Source of the DNA: Siphonodentalium dalli
Lineage: Eukaryota > Mollusca > Scaphopoda > Gadilida > Siphonodentaliidae
NCBI GenBank assembly: GCA_032622095.1
Contig: CP136061.1
Coordinates: 48,431,797-48,495,796 of the forward strand
Reading direction: 5' to 3'
Length of the DNA stretch: 64,000 nucleotides
The translations under genes were made by a program, and so were the position numbers. The notes under the pieces are model-generated. The model was not told the origin of the DNA. It saw nothing but the letters and a program-made list of their open reading frames with translations, and did no database searches. Below, piece by piece: positions 22,979-35,833 of the stretch. How positions within the stretch are numbered: the first letter of the stretch is position 1; each line of letters begins with the position of its first letter.

Positions 22979-23371
22979 TTAACCCTTTACCCAACAGAAG
23001 GGCCCTGTGCCAATGCATTCTCTTATATATGCGAGTCGACCATAGGTCGCCTCGCATATATAAGAGAATGCATTGGCTTAACACATTAAAAATTGTTAAA
23101 GATTGTAAGAAAAAATGGTAAAAAGTGTTAAAAAAACGATTTTTTTTAGGCCAATGCATTCTCTTATATATGCGAGGCGACCTATGGTCGACTCGCATAT
23201 ATAAGAGCATGCATTGGCACAGGGCATAACTGTAATTATCACAATGTGGTCAAGGAGCCGGTTCCAATGATATCCATATTTGTATGGTTCTATTGAGACA
23301 GACCGAAGATATTTTAGGCTGTTGAAGCTTTACTTGGCCGGTTTTGGCCGGTTTGTTGGGTAAAGGGTTAA
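22979..23371. mobile_element. Paired-hairpin element, shell B, copy 1
   Basis: TTAACCCTTTACCCAACA at the left and its complement at the right form the outer inverted repeat, with TTAA at both ends. Inside are two 69-nt hairpins (23009-23077 and 23150-23218) that are reverse complements of each other, 72 bp apart. After the right hairpin comes a flank with GGCCGGTTTTGGCCGG. A nearly identical element in opposite orientation lies at 55740-56140. Confidence 0.9.
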
Positions 23372-24336
23372 TCAAAATATGGTTGAGGTACGAATACTAG
23401 TTACGTGTATTCAAATTCCAAGGAGTCACAAGTTATAACTCACACACTGGTAATAATTATGCATGCTGAATGATTGTTAAATCGTTAAAGCTGTCCTCAG
23501 AAAGATGTGGAGGTTTGACATTACTAGCGACCATGAATATGTGGTTGTTGAAACATACCAGTCTGAACTTGAAGGAAATGCTTTGCCTTCAATTTCATAC
23601 ATGTGTTCAGGTAATGAGCATTACTGGAATTTATTTACTAAAATGACTGTGTATTAACTTGTAACATTGACATTACATTGCTACGTACCTTGCAGGACAA
23701 ATTTAAATAAACTAATTAATATACTGCTATGAGAGGAACTCAATGTATTTTGAACATTTCAAATAATAATAAATAAAAACATGTTTAACATATACACATA
23801 TCAACAAGTTAACAATATATTGAGTGAAAGGCACCACGTGATTTGAAAAACTCAAATGTAAAACATAATAGAATCCTGGTTCGGAATTCGGAGTCGGAAA
23901 TGAGTCATGAAATTTCCAACTATTGAAAATTATGGTCCTCATTGGGGGTTGGGTGTCCCTGTCGACACGTGCCTAATTCTACAGGAATACGAAAAAGCTG
24001 TGGCCCAAGGGTGTCCATCAAGTTACAGAGATTCTCAGATTCACACCAAGACTTTCCCCGTTATTGTATCCAGAATGCATCACAATACACACACAAGAGT
24101 CAGAGTCATTCCACTTCCATTGAGATTAATAGCATAACAGTACAGACAAGAAAACCATAGTCAGAAATGGTAACGCCACCAAGATCATATTATCAGCCAT
24201 AAATATAAATTATAATACAATTATTCTATAAACTAGCTTTCAAATTTTATCTGGGAAATTTGCATACTTCTATATTTCAAGTTTTCCCGTTTCTCGTGTT
24301 ATACATTACTTTCTTCAAACTGTCTTCTTTATTACA
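23372..24336. other. Gene-free stretch
   Basis: Only short overlapping ORFs near 23907-24160, without recognisable domains, were seen. Confidence 0.4.
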
Positions 24337-24905
24337 CAAGCTGTTGGGCCCGACTTCGTCCGGGATGTTTCCCATCTGATTTCCGGCGAAAGGTGCGATT
24401 TGACCTTCAATTGACTATTTCGAAAGTCAAGGTCAGGTCAGGGTCATGATTTTACCCGTCCAAAACACCCCCACCCGGAGAAAAGTACCACTAGGTATCA
24501 AATTTCGTCGAAATCCGTCCGTTTTACCTCACTTGACCTTTAATTAACAATTTTGAAGGTCAAGGTAAGGTCGGAGTCATGATTTGATCCGTCCAAACCA
24601 CTCCCCCGACAAAAGTACCCATAGGTATAAAATTTCGTCGAAATCCATCCGTTTTACCAGATTTGACCTTTCATTGACCACATTGAAGGTCAAGGTCACG
24701 CCGATGTCACGATTTGACCCGTTCAAAACACTCCCCGGACAAAATTATCCCTAGGTATCAAATTTCGCCGAAATTTGTCCGTTTTACCCAAATTGACCTT
24801 GCATTGACAGTTTTAAAGGTCAAGGTTAGGTCGGGCTCACGATTTGACCCGTCCAAAACACTTCCCGGACACAAATACCCATAAGTATCAAATTACGTTG
24901 AAATC
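24337..24905 (-). mobile_element. Degraded Helitron-like 3' part with ~130-bp tandem units
   Basis: On the minus strand the 3' end reads CCCGGACGAAGTCGGG, then CCAACAGCTTG, close to the hairpin-plus-CTAG end of 43264-43890. Upstream are four units of about 130 bp, each with TTGACCTT, AAGGTCAAGG and AAATTTCGTCGAAAT (TGACCTT starts at 24401, 24534, 24664 and 24794). The 5' end was not found. Confidence 0.65.
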
Positions 24906-24969
24906 TATGGAAAGCCGAAGAGGAAATGTTAGTTGCTAATTGCTAGATATACGACGCACGACTTGTCGC

Positions 24970-25128
24970 GGTATTTTAAAGGTGTTTCAAACTAGGAGAT
25001 GGAAGGATTCTGCGTTTCAAATTGGGATGAATTATAGCAATTTATTCAAATTTTATGGCATAAATTGTTATTAAAACCGTATATACTATAACAAAAATGA
25101 ATGACTCGAAAATTAAGTGGGCCTATAA
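24970..25128. mobile_element. Right part of a family T1 MITE
   Basis: Ends CTCGAAAATTAAGTGGGCCT and matches the right third of 9851-10348. Confidence 0.65.
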
Positions 25129-25371
25129 AAACAAGGTCACAATTGCAGTTAGGCTCATCTCATACTCGTTTAATCAGCGATATTCTGCTGCGCAGTTTGT
25201 TATAGTTCCCAGTATTCATTGAGCGTTATAGCCCCACTGTTATAATTCGCCTTTAGCAGGCGTACTCTTGCCTCAGATTATTGAGATATTAGGTCACACG
25301 TAATGACATTAAATCGCATGGAAACATAGCAATTGTGTGGGCTGCTTGGCCTGAATATTTAATGAGAAATA

Positions 25372-26115
25372 AAGTCATACGTAATGACATTAAACTCAAG
25401 AAAACCCGCGAAAACAAAACAAAATCACATTTAATGTTTTAAGTTATTTCCTTCATAAAAAGAATCTTCGTGATAATGAACCCTCCCAATACTTTAGAAT
25501 ATAGAATTAAAATAACAAAAACCTTCGGAATACAGAACCTTCGGAATAACGAACATTCTGATTGGTGAACCTTCGGAATAGCGAACATTCAGAGAAATTT
25601 CGGAATAGTGGACATTCTGGATAGTGAACCTTCGGAATAGAGACATGCCCCCAATATTCATATTATATGCCCAGAGTTCAAAGGTATGGGCCCATAAAAT
25701 CCTAAATTTGGCCCTTAATATATTGAACTCCAAATTGGAGCCCACACAGAACATCACTTAAGTCAACTGTACCTGTGTCATGTCCCAATGCGGGAGGGTC
25801 CACAATATACCACAACATTCATATTATATGCCAAGAATTCAAAAGTATGGGCCCACGTAATGACATTAAATCTCAAGAAAACCCGCGAAAACAAAACAAA
25901 ATCACATTTAATGTTCTAAGTTAAGTTATTTCCTCCTGTATCTGTATCGGTATGCGCGCAGGATCAGTTCGGATGTGAGCGCACACTCCGTAAAAAGAAT
26001 CTTTGTGATAATGAACCCTCTCAAATTAGTCTCAATACTTTAGAATATAGAATTAACCTAAAAATAACAAAAACCTTCGGAATAGAGAACCTTCGGAATA
26101 GCGAACCTTCATAAT
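25372..26115 (+). repeat. Two-copy direct duplication (~478-bp spacing) with CTTCGGAATA repeats
   Basis: GTAATGACATTAAA through AATCTT(C/T)GTGATAATGAACCCTC and AAAAACCTTCGGAATA occurs at 25380-25570 and again at 25855-26110. Within each copy the short motif ACCTTCGGAATA(G/A)(C/A)GAAC recurs. Confidence 0.8.
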
Positions 26116-26324
26116 ATAAACATGCCCCCACAAGTACACCGGTGACGTAAACACATGTGCTAATCTTTGTTGTACTATCGTGACTCTATCGGTAACCATA
26201 ATAATACAGTCGCCCAGTGGATTATCGATCGACCACAGAATATGAAAATCTGCGTACCAAGCAACACCACGGTGTGGCGTAATAAGATCGAAATTGAGTG
26301 CAGAACACACATCGGTACCTTGAA

Positions 26325-26460
26325 AAAAAAACATGTTCACAGTTTATTCGACCGGATAAGTTGATAATACAATGTTTTGGAGCTTCCTCTTTCGAATGAT
26401 ATACAACATGAAATATATGTCGCATATAATGTGTTCTGTGGATTCGAAAGTTAAGTGGGC
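26325..26460. mobile_element. Family T1 MITE fragment
   Basis: ACATGTTCACAGTTTATTCG to GATTCGAAAGTTAAGTGGGC matches one end of family T1. Confidence 0.7.
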
Positions 26461-26925
26461 ACACATGATATAACGTTATACAGCTGACAAACTATATAAG
26501 TAAAAATGAAAGTCATAGTTAATTCGCAGTCGACAGTGATAAAGTTAAGCAATATACGATAAGAGTGTGTGGTAATGCGATCGCTAGTAAGTATAATCTT
26601 TTAAAATCGGAGACCGATTCACCGTTTTTTCTCCTCCGGTGAAAGACTGTTCCATAATTTTACGGTTGCTAACAGAAAGGACCTTTCCTAGCTTGTCGCA
26701 TGGAAACGGGAGTTCTGATACCTTTTGGTCTGAAGTCATAAGAGGTTCGGCTTCCAGATTCAGGACAAATGAGATTATATAGATTATTATAAGGGGCGTG
26801 TCTCGTTTAAACATTTTTTTTAAACTGTAGCAGTTTAACATGTTCCATCCTATTTGAGTGAGTGTCGCAACAGGTTTCACTTAATACAGATTCTTTACTA
26901 CTACTAATTCTTAGAAACATCACGT

Positions 26926-27372
26926 GATACGTGGCGTGATCTCAAGCCATCACTATCTATACAGTCAATAAAACTAATGTTGATACGTGGCGTGATATCA
27001 AGCCATCACTAACTATATATACAGTCAATAAAACTAATGTTGATACGTGGCGTGATCTCAAGCCATCACTAACTATACAAAATTAATGTTGATACGTGGC
27101 GTGATCTCAAGCCATCACTAACTATACACAATTAATGTTGATACGTGACGTGATCTCAAGCCATCACTAACTATACAAAATTTATGGTTGATACGTGGCG
27201 TGATCTCAAGCTATCACTAACTATACAAAATTAATGTTGATACGTGGCGTGATCTCAAGACATCACTAACTATACAAAATTAATGTTGATACGTGGCGTG
27301 ATCTCAAGACATCACTAACTATACAAAATTAATGTTGATACGTGGCGTGATCTCAAGACATCACTAACTATA
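26926..27372 (+). repeat. 49-bp satellite, nine units
   Basis: Units begin GATACGTGGCGTGATCTCAA at 26926, 26982, 27042, 27091, 27140, 27190, 27239, 27288 and 27337. The first two are longer (56 and 60 bp, with an extra CAGTCAATAAAACTAATG); the rest are 49-50 bp. Later copies are almost identical. The regularity might suggest CRISPR, but there are no unique spacers and the genome is eukaryotic. Confidence 0.95.
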
Positions 27373-29760
27373 GTCACTAAAACTATACCACTCTTACCGC
27401 TCATATATACGGTATGTCGTCTAGTGCAGTTGAACTTGAATCCTCATTCGAACATGCAGTTACCCCATACTGGGGGAAATGTCTGATTGATAATGTATGT
27501 CTGGTGTACAGTTGTTAATGTGTCAAAACACAGATTGGATATACATCCGAAGGCAATGCGGAATAAGGTGGTGACGACAACCAGATGTTTGTTACACAAC
27601 GCCCGGAATCATGGGAATAGAGATAACAAATTCGTTATCAACAAAACGGATTGGTCAAAGCGCAACGAATGCGGCGTCTGGACTCGTTGTACTGGTACCC
27701 TCTTAAGATACATGCATACGGCGATTTACATGATATATAATGGCCGCAATATGGGAGACTCTAGTATACACTCATTGGCATGGAATTACGCTTAATTGAA
27801 TGACGCTAAATGAAGAGGCTAGAAGAGCGTTGTCTTGTTTCCTTCTTAGCTTTTACACAAGACAGCGGGGCATTTATATCCCTGGTTTAAACTCATAATG
27901 TTCATAGACGTGACTAACCTTTATAATCTGCATCACACGAACGGTATTCCCCGCCTCTAAAGTTTGGAGAATAGCTACACTGAGGATAACTGTTATAGGA
28001 GCCAGCAGAAGACGAATGATGGCCATATGCAATCTGACTCTGCGTCTTCTTGGCTTCAGATATGTCCCAAATTGTTCGGTTGAAATCGTCACAAAAAAAA
28101 ACACTGGAGAAAATCTCGTTGAAATGGATTTTGAGCAAATGCCACGATATAACTGTATTTAAGGTGTGACTTTCATATCCCTGCAATGGGTATTCAATGA
28201 AACCTGTGCATCACCGATTATTTCCGTGATAACAAACAATACAGATATGCCGAAATGCTTATGTACTGCAATAAAATACTCACCTGTTCAATGAATTAAC
28301 ATCCCATCTCACGATATCAAATTGACGGTAGATCGAGCATTTTATGTAAAACTAATTTCCATGCAGCTACCAAACCTGTTTCTTAGTAGACAGTTTTGTT
28401 AAAATTCCTTCAGTCGGCATTTTACAACTCCAATGCTATCACGCAATGCACATTTAGTTTTCAGTATCTGTTGTTAGATATCTTACGAATACCACCCACG
28501 TATTTGTGCTGACTATGAGGTGATAGGTGTTTAAAACTGTTATTTGAACATTGTCCATCCACTCAATGTTGTTATTTGTGGTTGCGTCAGATATGTGTAA
28601 TATTATAGGGAGAAGAGGTAAACACGTTGATGCGGTTGCAGAAAACGTAGTACCGTTCGCGTATATGGCCTTGGTGAATATAACCAAATATATTTTCCAA
28701 GTATATAGTCTCTGCCACAGAATATGTAGGCAATTTTGGTCAAATTTATAATTATTGAAGATAGTCTATGAAGTGTATGAAGATATCCCTAGTGTTTTGA
28801 TAAATTGCGTTCATAGTATACCACCATGAACTCTTGTGATAAAATCGAAATATTCGCGTTTCATCGCTTGATCGGACTGTGAGACATCGTGAGACACATA
28901 CAATGGGAACTACACGTTTACCCAGTCCTCTATCACTCATACTGTTATATAACAGTGAATTTTGATGTAGTATATATCAAAATAAATGATAATCGGTCAC
29001 ATTCGTGGGGCTGCTCTGAGTACATATACGTCTGCTTCTAGAAAATATCGAAGAGTTAATACATCCCTGTTAAATCCAATTTAACTATTTAATAACACAC
29101 AGATTATACGATTCAAGATGAAAAAGCAAAAATAAAACGGTGTTGTTTGTCGATTCTGAGTGTCATAAAGTCCAGATTTAAACGTAGTATGAGACCCTAC
29201 TTTCGCTTGCTCTCTCGTGAGATACATTAGAGAGAATTGTTGTGTCTCTGATCATAAGTTTCGCTTATAATCGCTTATAATCTGCAGTCTTCGTAATTGC
29301 AGCGTGCGTGTGTATGTTCTTATAGTACCAATTAAGTTCAATCAAATGCGTCAATTTTGGCGGCCAGTTTGGGACATACATTCTACATATATGGTTTACG
29401 ACTATTCATTGTTGTGTCTACTTCAATTTATAACTAAGTGGGTGCTAGTTAGTGTAGATATCGCAGAAATTTGGCATTTGATTTCCGACGGCCATCTTGG
29501 ACGCCATGTTGAAATTACCCACAAAGCGGAATTTAGCGGGTTTTGCATATGTTGTTCTGCAAACAAGTCCGCACATTTTAAGAAAATAAAACGGTTTCTT
29601 TACCAATTTCTTTCTGATCAAACCGCCTGTATGGGCAGCCATTCGGTCGGAAATTACACGAAATAAAAGTTAATGGTGGTTTGTAAAAACAACTACAATC
29701 TATTTCAAAACAATAGTCTCCATTTTCAAACCAATGGTCGTTCTTTGATTCAATAAGAGA
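27373..29760. other. Gene-free stretch with unassigned ORFs
   Basis: There are several ORFs of 60-120 aa (for example 27914-28186 minus, 28454-28687 minus, 28551-28751 plus, 29304-29666 plus). None shows a domain I recognise, and the two at 28.5 kb overlap on opposite strands. The C-terminal part of 27914-28186 is Ser/Tyr-rich and could be a last exon, but no partner exon was found. Confidence 0.35.
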
Positions 29761-29764
29761 CAAT

Positions 29765-30330
29765 TACGTGTTAACAGATATAGATTCACAATCAACGTTG
29801 ACCAATGCAAAATTAATGTTCTATTTTAATTTAATAGTATTCATTGTTCAACTAATATCTAATAACAAACAATTAATACAGCTTTGCTCATATTCAGTAA
29901 ACGTACATTCCGTTTCAATAGCCATATTTCAAACCAATAGACGATTTCTCACGATCAGTGATTATCGTTATCAAACTAATAGACCTTATTGTAAAACTAA
30001 TAACTCATTGTAAAACTAATAAATAAAACAGTAATTAACTTATTGTAAAACTAATAACCTATTGTAAAATTAATAGACCTTATTGTAAAACTAATAACGT
30101 ATAGTAAAACCTATATCTAAAACCGTCATTAACTTATTGTAAAACTAATAACTTATTGTAAAATTAATAGACCTTATTGTAAAACTAATAATCAATAGAC
30201 ATATTTTAAACCAATATACTATTTCCCACGATCAATGATTATCGTTATCAAACTAATATCTAATAGCGGAATCAACTATTTCAGGTCAAACCAATGAGCT
30301 CATTTGAAATTAATGATTAAAACACAAACC
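29765..30330 (+). repeat. AT-rich degenerate repeat (ATTGTAAAACTAATAAC type)
   Basis: TTATTGTAAAACTAATA and variants such as AAACCAATAGAC recur at irregular 18-40 bp intervals. Confidence 0.75.
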
Positions 30331-31205
30331 TATAAGCAATTCGTAAATTAACGCTAGGGCGCTGGCCACCAATTTTGTTCGCAAAATCCGTGACGTCAGA
30401 AATATAGAAATAAACATGGGAGTTCCCAATGTCATGTCGATGTGACGATTTGGAATATGAGTTCACTCGGTGCATATCAAACGACGATAAATATTCACTA
30501 TAATATATAGGACATATAGTGGAGTAAATTAAGTCAAATTTTCAAGGCAGTTGTTCAAATTGTTACTACAGCATGAATCTTTGCACATATGTACATCTTC
30601 TTTAATATTAGATATGGAGCCACGCTGAAATTTCACTTTAACCCCTCTTTTTAAGGGGTTTTCCAAATTTATAGAGCGTTTCGTGATTATATTATTTAAT
30701 AAATGTCGCAATTAATCTCACCATGAAATATACGATTTAAAATTAGGCATATTCAGTTCGTATGACTCTGAGAGATATAATGCCACATTTTAAGGGTAAA
30801 ATTGGAACTCCCCGCCCAAGATGGTCGTTAAAATGACAGCTGAAAGAGGGAATTTGACGTTTTTTCGCTAATATCTTCTAGATCAGGTTCTGCTGTATGG
30901 AACTGGTTCGGAAATGTGACTTCATTTTGTATTGCTCATGTTAAGAGATAATTGGAGCAATGAATATATGTCATTCGTATGATCCAAGTCCCTCCCGCGA
31001 TCCCTCAATAATTCGATTATACATAACTCGGTATGAAATTTAACCAAATATCACCATTATGAATCTAGTCATATTTTAACAAGAATTGGACAGAACTTTG
31101 CAAATTATGACATACAATTACTTATGAATTTTTGCGCTTAAGTGCAAATATTTTACGTTTAATCACAAATCATTTGCGCTTAAGCCTGCAAATAGCGTGT
31201 CTGTC
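30331..31205. other. Gene-free stretch
   Basis: No gene. TTGCGCTTAAG motifs near 31130-31190 resemble 5210-5355. Confidence 0.4.
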
Positions 31206-31210
31206 ATTTG

Positions 31211-31301
31211 CAGAATGAGGTCCACGGAGGGTGAATTTAGTGATGCTACCCTGCATAGCGGGCTAGCATAACTAAATTCACCCTCTGGGGACCTCATTCT
31301 G
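31211..31301. repeat. 91-nt hairpin with 37-bp arms
   Basis: CAGAATGAGGTCCACGGAGG and onward to 31247 pairs with 31265-31301 (ending GGGGACCTCATTCTG). A third single arm (CAGAATGAGGCCCCCAGAGG) is at 31505-31540, so this arm is a mobile or duplicated unit. Confidence 0.8.
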
Positions 31302-31544
31302 CTTAGGCCTCATTTTCTGGGAAGTAACTATGGTACCAAATTAACATGGTTTTAGTTACGTTTTCCCATCTGGGAAGTTTCTATATCCCCTAATTTGCAG
31401 AAGATAAAATCCATAATCGAGGCTCCAAATGGGTGAACATCACCAACTTCAACTGGGGAACTTCAATCTTATCCTAGGACTGCCATAGCAGTTGAGGGCC
31501 CTAAGCAGAATGAGGCCCCCAGAGGGTAAATTTAGTGATGAAAT

Positions 31545-31806
31545 TTTGCTGGTTTGTCAAATATCTGACACAAAAAGGCCACTTGATTTTAGAGTTATCC
31601 ATCTTCATCTGATATTTGGTCTTCTCATCGACTTTTGTTGGGCCATTAAATATTCCAGGTGGTGATAAATAATAGATTTAAAAAATCGCTATCTGCTCAC
31701 TCTGAGCTTTGATGAATGGGTTCCTCGATTCAAATCAAATATTTGTTACCCCCGAAGCCAAATAAATAGTAACTGAGGGGTGCTTAATCGGATTGAGTAC
31801 CTTTAA
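31545..31806. mobile_element. TTAA MITE family T3, partial copy
   Basis: Matches 37942-38230 in inverted orientation. The right end is AATCGGATTGAGTACCT then TTAA. Confidence 0.75.
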
Positions 31807-32817
31807 GATAACGCAATATACCTTCTCCTGACATTCCGTTTCCGATTCCAGAATTCCGTTTTTGTATGGAGTCCGTGCATTGTGTTCGAAGTTGCATTTT
31901 TTTTGTATGATTTCCATGTGTCTATCTGTGACATATACTGCTTGTATAAAGGTCGTTCATGCAAGTATTTATCGACCGATTTCGTTACCGGGAAACAGTC
32001 AAAAGCGAATATTATTAGGTGTATTCTGAAGTGTACAACCGCCATGCCCATTTAGAGATACGGATGGCCTTCGCGGTGGGTATGCTGTTAACATCGTTAC
32101 ACCCATTAAGACCGCCATAAGCAGAAAGAATATTAAAATAGAGACATACTTCGTTCTGTTAGCAATCATAAATATCGCGTAAATATATGCTATATTGTCA
32201 AGTTCTTACGCTCGTTATGTAAGCAAAATCCATCTTATGTTACAGTACAGTACGTAAATAGTATTCGATAAACAAAACACTCAACACCGAGGAGACACAA
32301 CTAAGTGCACTTTGGTTAAAATTTCATGCCACTAACTTGTTTATAACATCCCGGTATATAGCGCTCGCTCATCCTCGCTACTCAAGATTTCGGTGACGAA
32401 TGGGTTTCCCTGATTCACTCTCCTATAACATCGCCACGGTGTTAAGTGTTTTGCTTATTGTCAACTCGTTACGTGGTGTATATAAACAAACGCTCGGTTC
32501 ACACAAAGTGTGTTTTGTGAATAATATCGCATTCATACTATCATTATACTATACTATCAGTATATCCTTGAGGAAATTTTCATAATGTTGTAACTGTAAT
32601 TTCTAAATTATGACCGATAACGAATACCATCAGTGCGTTTAATGGTGGCATTTTGGTTGATTCAGGGTGTAGCGTATACCGTTTGGTTGTCAGATCAGCT
32701 TTTGGTGAGTGATATTGGGTAGACACATTTTCTTTAACATAGTCTCCTGCAAGTGCCACCGTATAGCAATATCTCTTTCTCGCCTTGGTGGGTACACCCA
32801 TACCAAATTACCCCTTC
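31807..32817. other. Gene-free stretch with repeat fragments
   Basis: 32055-32170 resembles family T2 (GGATGGCCTTCGCGGTGGG, ACCGCCATAAGCAGAAAG). 32230-32300 and 32420-32580 are inverted partial matches to each other and to 6640-6790. No gene. Confidence 0.5.
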
Positions 32818-33208
32818 CAGTGCCCTATACTATAAAAACAATTCTTGTAGTATGAATTTTGCTTTGTAATAAAAAATTTAGGTTTTAAAGTATTCGACTA
32901 AATATATACCAGTGTATTTCTTTCTTTCATCGTTGATTGGAATTAAGCATACTGCAATAATGTCAATAACTTTAATGGTATGTGATCTTTTCGGCGATCT
33001 ATCTATTTACTGAGATTCACATGAAGCGGAAACTCTTTGTGGTATTTGGGGAAGAATAGAGGCTTGAATGCCCCATACGTTGAGGTCGACAGCACTCAAT
33101 GTTCCTAATCTGGTGATTTACAAGCTGCGTCTACATTATTTATAGTACTCGACACCTTCTACGCGACTCAAATCATCATAATGTGTAATTTTATAGTATA
33201 GGGCACTG
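32818..33208. mobile_element. 391-bp MITE with CAGTGCCCTATACTATAAAA ends
   Basis: The left 20 bases are repeated exactly inverted at the right end (TTTTATAGTATAGGGCACTG). No clear target duplication was seen. Confidence 0.75.
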
Positions 33209-33449
33209 CACATGAACATCACCCGTAACTGGAGTCATGGAGGTTAAATAAAGAATATATCTCATATAAACCTTACACTCTTTATTTTATTTCTTCTTCG
33301 CTTTAAGAAACAATGAACAAATGCAAAATTCAAAAATAAGTTCATCTACACATGCACTGTTACACAATCTCACACATAAATATTTCACAGGCACACCCAG
33401 CCTTTATGCTTCCGACTAGCTTGTTTAGTTGCTCAATGGTTATGCATAT

Positions 33450-33660
33450 ATCAGGACCAGGAACCTACGCCACCAGCCATGTCTCTAACCCAAAGCGGTT
33501 TTGATTTAAAATTTGTTTAAAACATTTATAAACGTTTATCTGGCGGGATAAACTGGTACATGAGCTGTGGAAATTCCAAATACACACTCAAAAATAAGGA
33601 ATCGTTAAAACCCATATTTATAACTGAAACTTACAAAACAAATAGTTAACGATTTGTACA
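33450..33660 (-). repeat. Dispersed repeat holding the empty site of a paired-hairpin element
   Basis: On the minus strand this matches 39596-39716 joined to 40179-40245 (shared CCAGATAAACGTTTATA, TGTTTTAAA, CTTTGGG and GTAGGTTCCTG). Here the two halves are contiguous, with no paired-hairpin element between them. Confidence 0.85.
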
Positions 33661-35490
33661 TCAAGCACACCTCAACTGTTTAATAGATGTTCGTAAAATG
33701 CACATAACCCCTTTCACTTGTAAGTAAAATAACTCCAGCAATAAAAAATATATAGCTCATCCAATGCACAAGTTACATATAGAAAATATCCACTCCCATG
33801 GAATAAATTATTTCAAACGGGAGAAATCTCGCCAATGAAATTACTTGCGCATCGAAAGAAGTGTTGCTTGACCAATTACTATCTTCCTGCAAAATCAATT
33901 AATATTCACTTATTTCACACAAGGCAGTGTTTGACTGATCAAACGTGTTACGTTTAGAATCAAACTAATATGCGCTACTTCATAATTGGGGAGCGGTCAC
34001 ACTTGTGACGTAGGTTAATAGCCCTGTATTCACATGTTTCAAAAAGATGTTCCTCGACCATACAAAAAGTAAACAATTTCACATGAGATGCATACATATT
34101 TACACAATGAGGGATAGAGACATTCAATATTGGCGCATGTATACACACATTTTCTCAGACTTTCACACACATATTTTCATGTATGACACATTTGAGCTCC
34201 AATCTCTAACTCACCAACGAACTATTACATCTAAATCTACATATTCAAATCCATAGAGGTTTACCAAATTGTGAAATATTAACATCATGTGCTATTTATT
34301 GTGTTATATTGCCTCAGAAATCAGCTCGCACAGCGTCATTTGCAGACTGGACGTCAGTTTATGGCACGTGCGCGATGGCGTAAGGATATCACTAAATGTA
34401 GGGATTATCGAGCGTTATCCTTCCGCGAATGCGAGACTACCATAAATTTGTGGTTTTGTGCTTATTACACACGCGACCAACAATTTGCTATTCGGTGTTA
34501 TCCGAAGATCTTTTTCAGCGTTACGGTTGCGTTGTCAAAGTAACGTTATTCACATGTACGTCGTGTGTCTCCACAGTCATCGTATTCAACACAGAACGAA
34601 TTAATTAATTTAAAAGCCAAGGTCCTCAAGACATTCAATATGTGAACATAAAGTTAATGAATTTCTGCCAATCAAATAGAAAATGTCAACATGTCAGGCA
34701 GAGTATCACCGACTCAGCTTATGTAACATAAAACCAGACACATGGCGACAAACTTTGGTCAAAATATTCATGTCTGATACAACATTAGATGGAAATTACA
34801 TCACATATATAGGTTGTAATTGTTCTCAATGTTTGATTTTCAATTAGTGGGAAATTTGTTGTTTTAGACCAATAGTAGCATATTTTTCGATATTTAGTCC
34901 AAAGTTCGTTCTAAATTGCTATCAGTTGGAAATTTTCCAACGTTAGGAAAGTGTCAGGATCGAATTTTACAATTGTTAGAAAGTTTGAGGTACCAGTTGG
35001 GTAATTGGGTATAAATGGTATTTCGCAAACATGGGAGTTCGCATTGGGCCAAGGGGGTCAGTTGGAAATTTCAAGGTGGATACCCCCTCTCCTCCCAAAC
35101 GGACATTTACTATTACGTCCTTGCGTGAAACATATTCGCTTCTCAAGCTGTATACATTTTACTCATTGCGGTATTTTCTAGAAATTTAATGCAAAGTATT
35201 ACTATCAATATATTCTTTTGGTTTTAATAACTTGGGTTTTTAAATTGAGTAAAACCCTTGCTGCTGCAATTTAATGAGGAAATACGCTGCGATCCATACC
35301 TGATGATAATAAACGTTGTCTATATTTTAGAGTTATCACTCATTGTGCTGTTAGAGTAATTGTTTGCAAACGATGGCTTCTGCAAACGGAACCTCCTCAC
35401 TGGATGAGTATAGATAATGAAAGTAAGAACACATTTGTTCTATGTTTTCATGTTGTTCTTTGTAAGAATGGTGTAACCCATTCCTTACTA
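33661..35490. other. Gene-free stretch
   Basis: Short ORFs only (for example 34289-34543 plus). No domain, RNA gene or element boundary was recognised. Confidence 0.4.
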
Positions 35491-35494
35491 AATG

Positions 35495-35700
35495 GATTCT
35501 CCCATTCAGTTATAAAAGTATACATTGGAATGGCATATTATTCACCCAGAGGGATGTTCAAAAAATATAAGTAGACAACTGACAGACAAACAGATAATCC
35601 AAAAGCAGAAGTCCTATTATTGGTGGAAAATGTTCAGATTATATGTCCAACAAACGGCATATACGGTCGTTTGTTGAACTTGTTATCTGAACATTTCCCA
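35495..35700 (+). repeat. Diverged repeat R fragment ending in an inverted repeat
   Basis: Similar to 565-730 (ATACATTGGAATGG..., GACAGACAAAC). At 35621-35700 the arms GGAAAATGTTCAGATTAT and ATCTGAACATTTCCC face each other around CAACAAACG...CGTTTGTTG. Confidence 0.65.
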
Positions 35701-35833
35701 AATGCAACTACTCGTCAATGAGTATTCAGTACAGAAAGGTTCAAAGGGACCCAAGGTACCCGCAGGCTTCGATGTGGAAAACATTAAAGCCTGTACAAAC
35801 GAAACTACCACGAAGAACACGGAAGTTCATCAT

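Noticed and set aside
22893-23210. 105-aa ORF and similar ORFs at 39654, 41595, 51740 and 52070 sharing CILLYMRVDHRSPRIYKRMH
   Set aside because: The shared peptide is just the translation of the 69-nt hairpin. It appears in both orientations and is not a protein family.
26926-27372. CRISPR-like regular array
   Set aside because: Units repeat in full with no unique spacers, and the context is a spliced eukaryotic genome. It is a satellite.
27914-28186. Possible last exon with Ser/Tyr-rich tail
   Set aside because: No partner exon or recognisable domain; too weak to call a gene.
28454-28751. Overlapping ORFs of 77 aa (minus) and 66 aa (plus) with plausible splice sites
   Set aside because: Both strands are open over the same bases and neither resembles a known family, so no strand can be chosen.
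29304-29666. 120-aa plus-strand ORF
   Set aside because: It spans GGCCATCTTGGACGCCATG-type repeat sequence common in intergenic DNA; no domain.
33840-33900. Possible alternative last tetraspanin exon (acceptor TTTTGCAG at 33895)
   Set aside because: Its frame is not hydrophobic enough to complete TM4. The exon at 38893-38958 completes TM4 properly.
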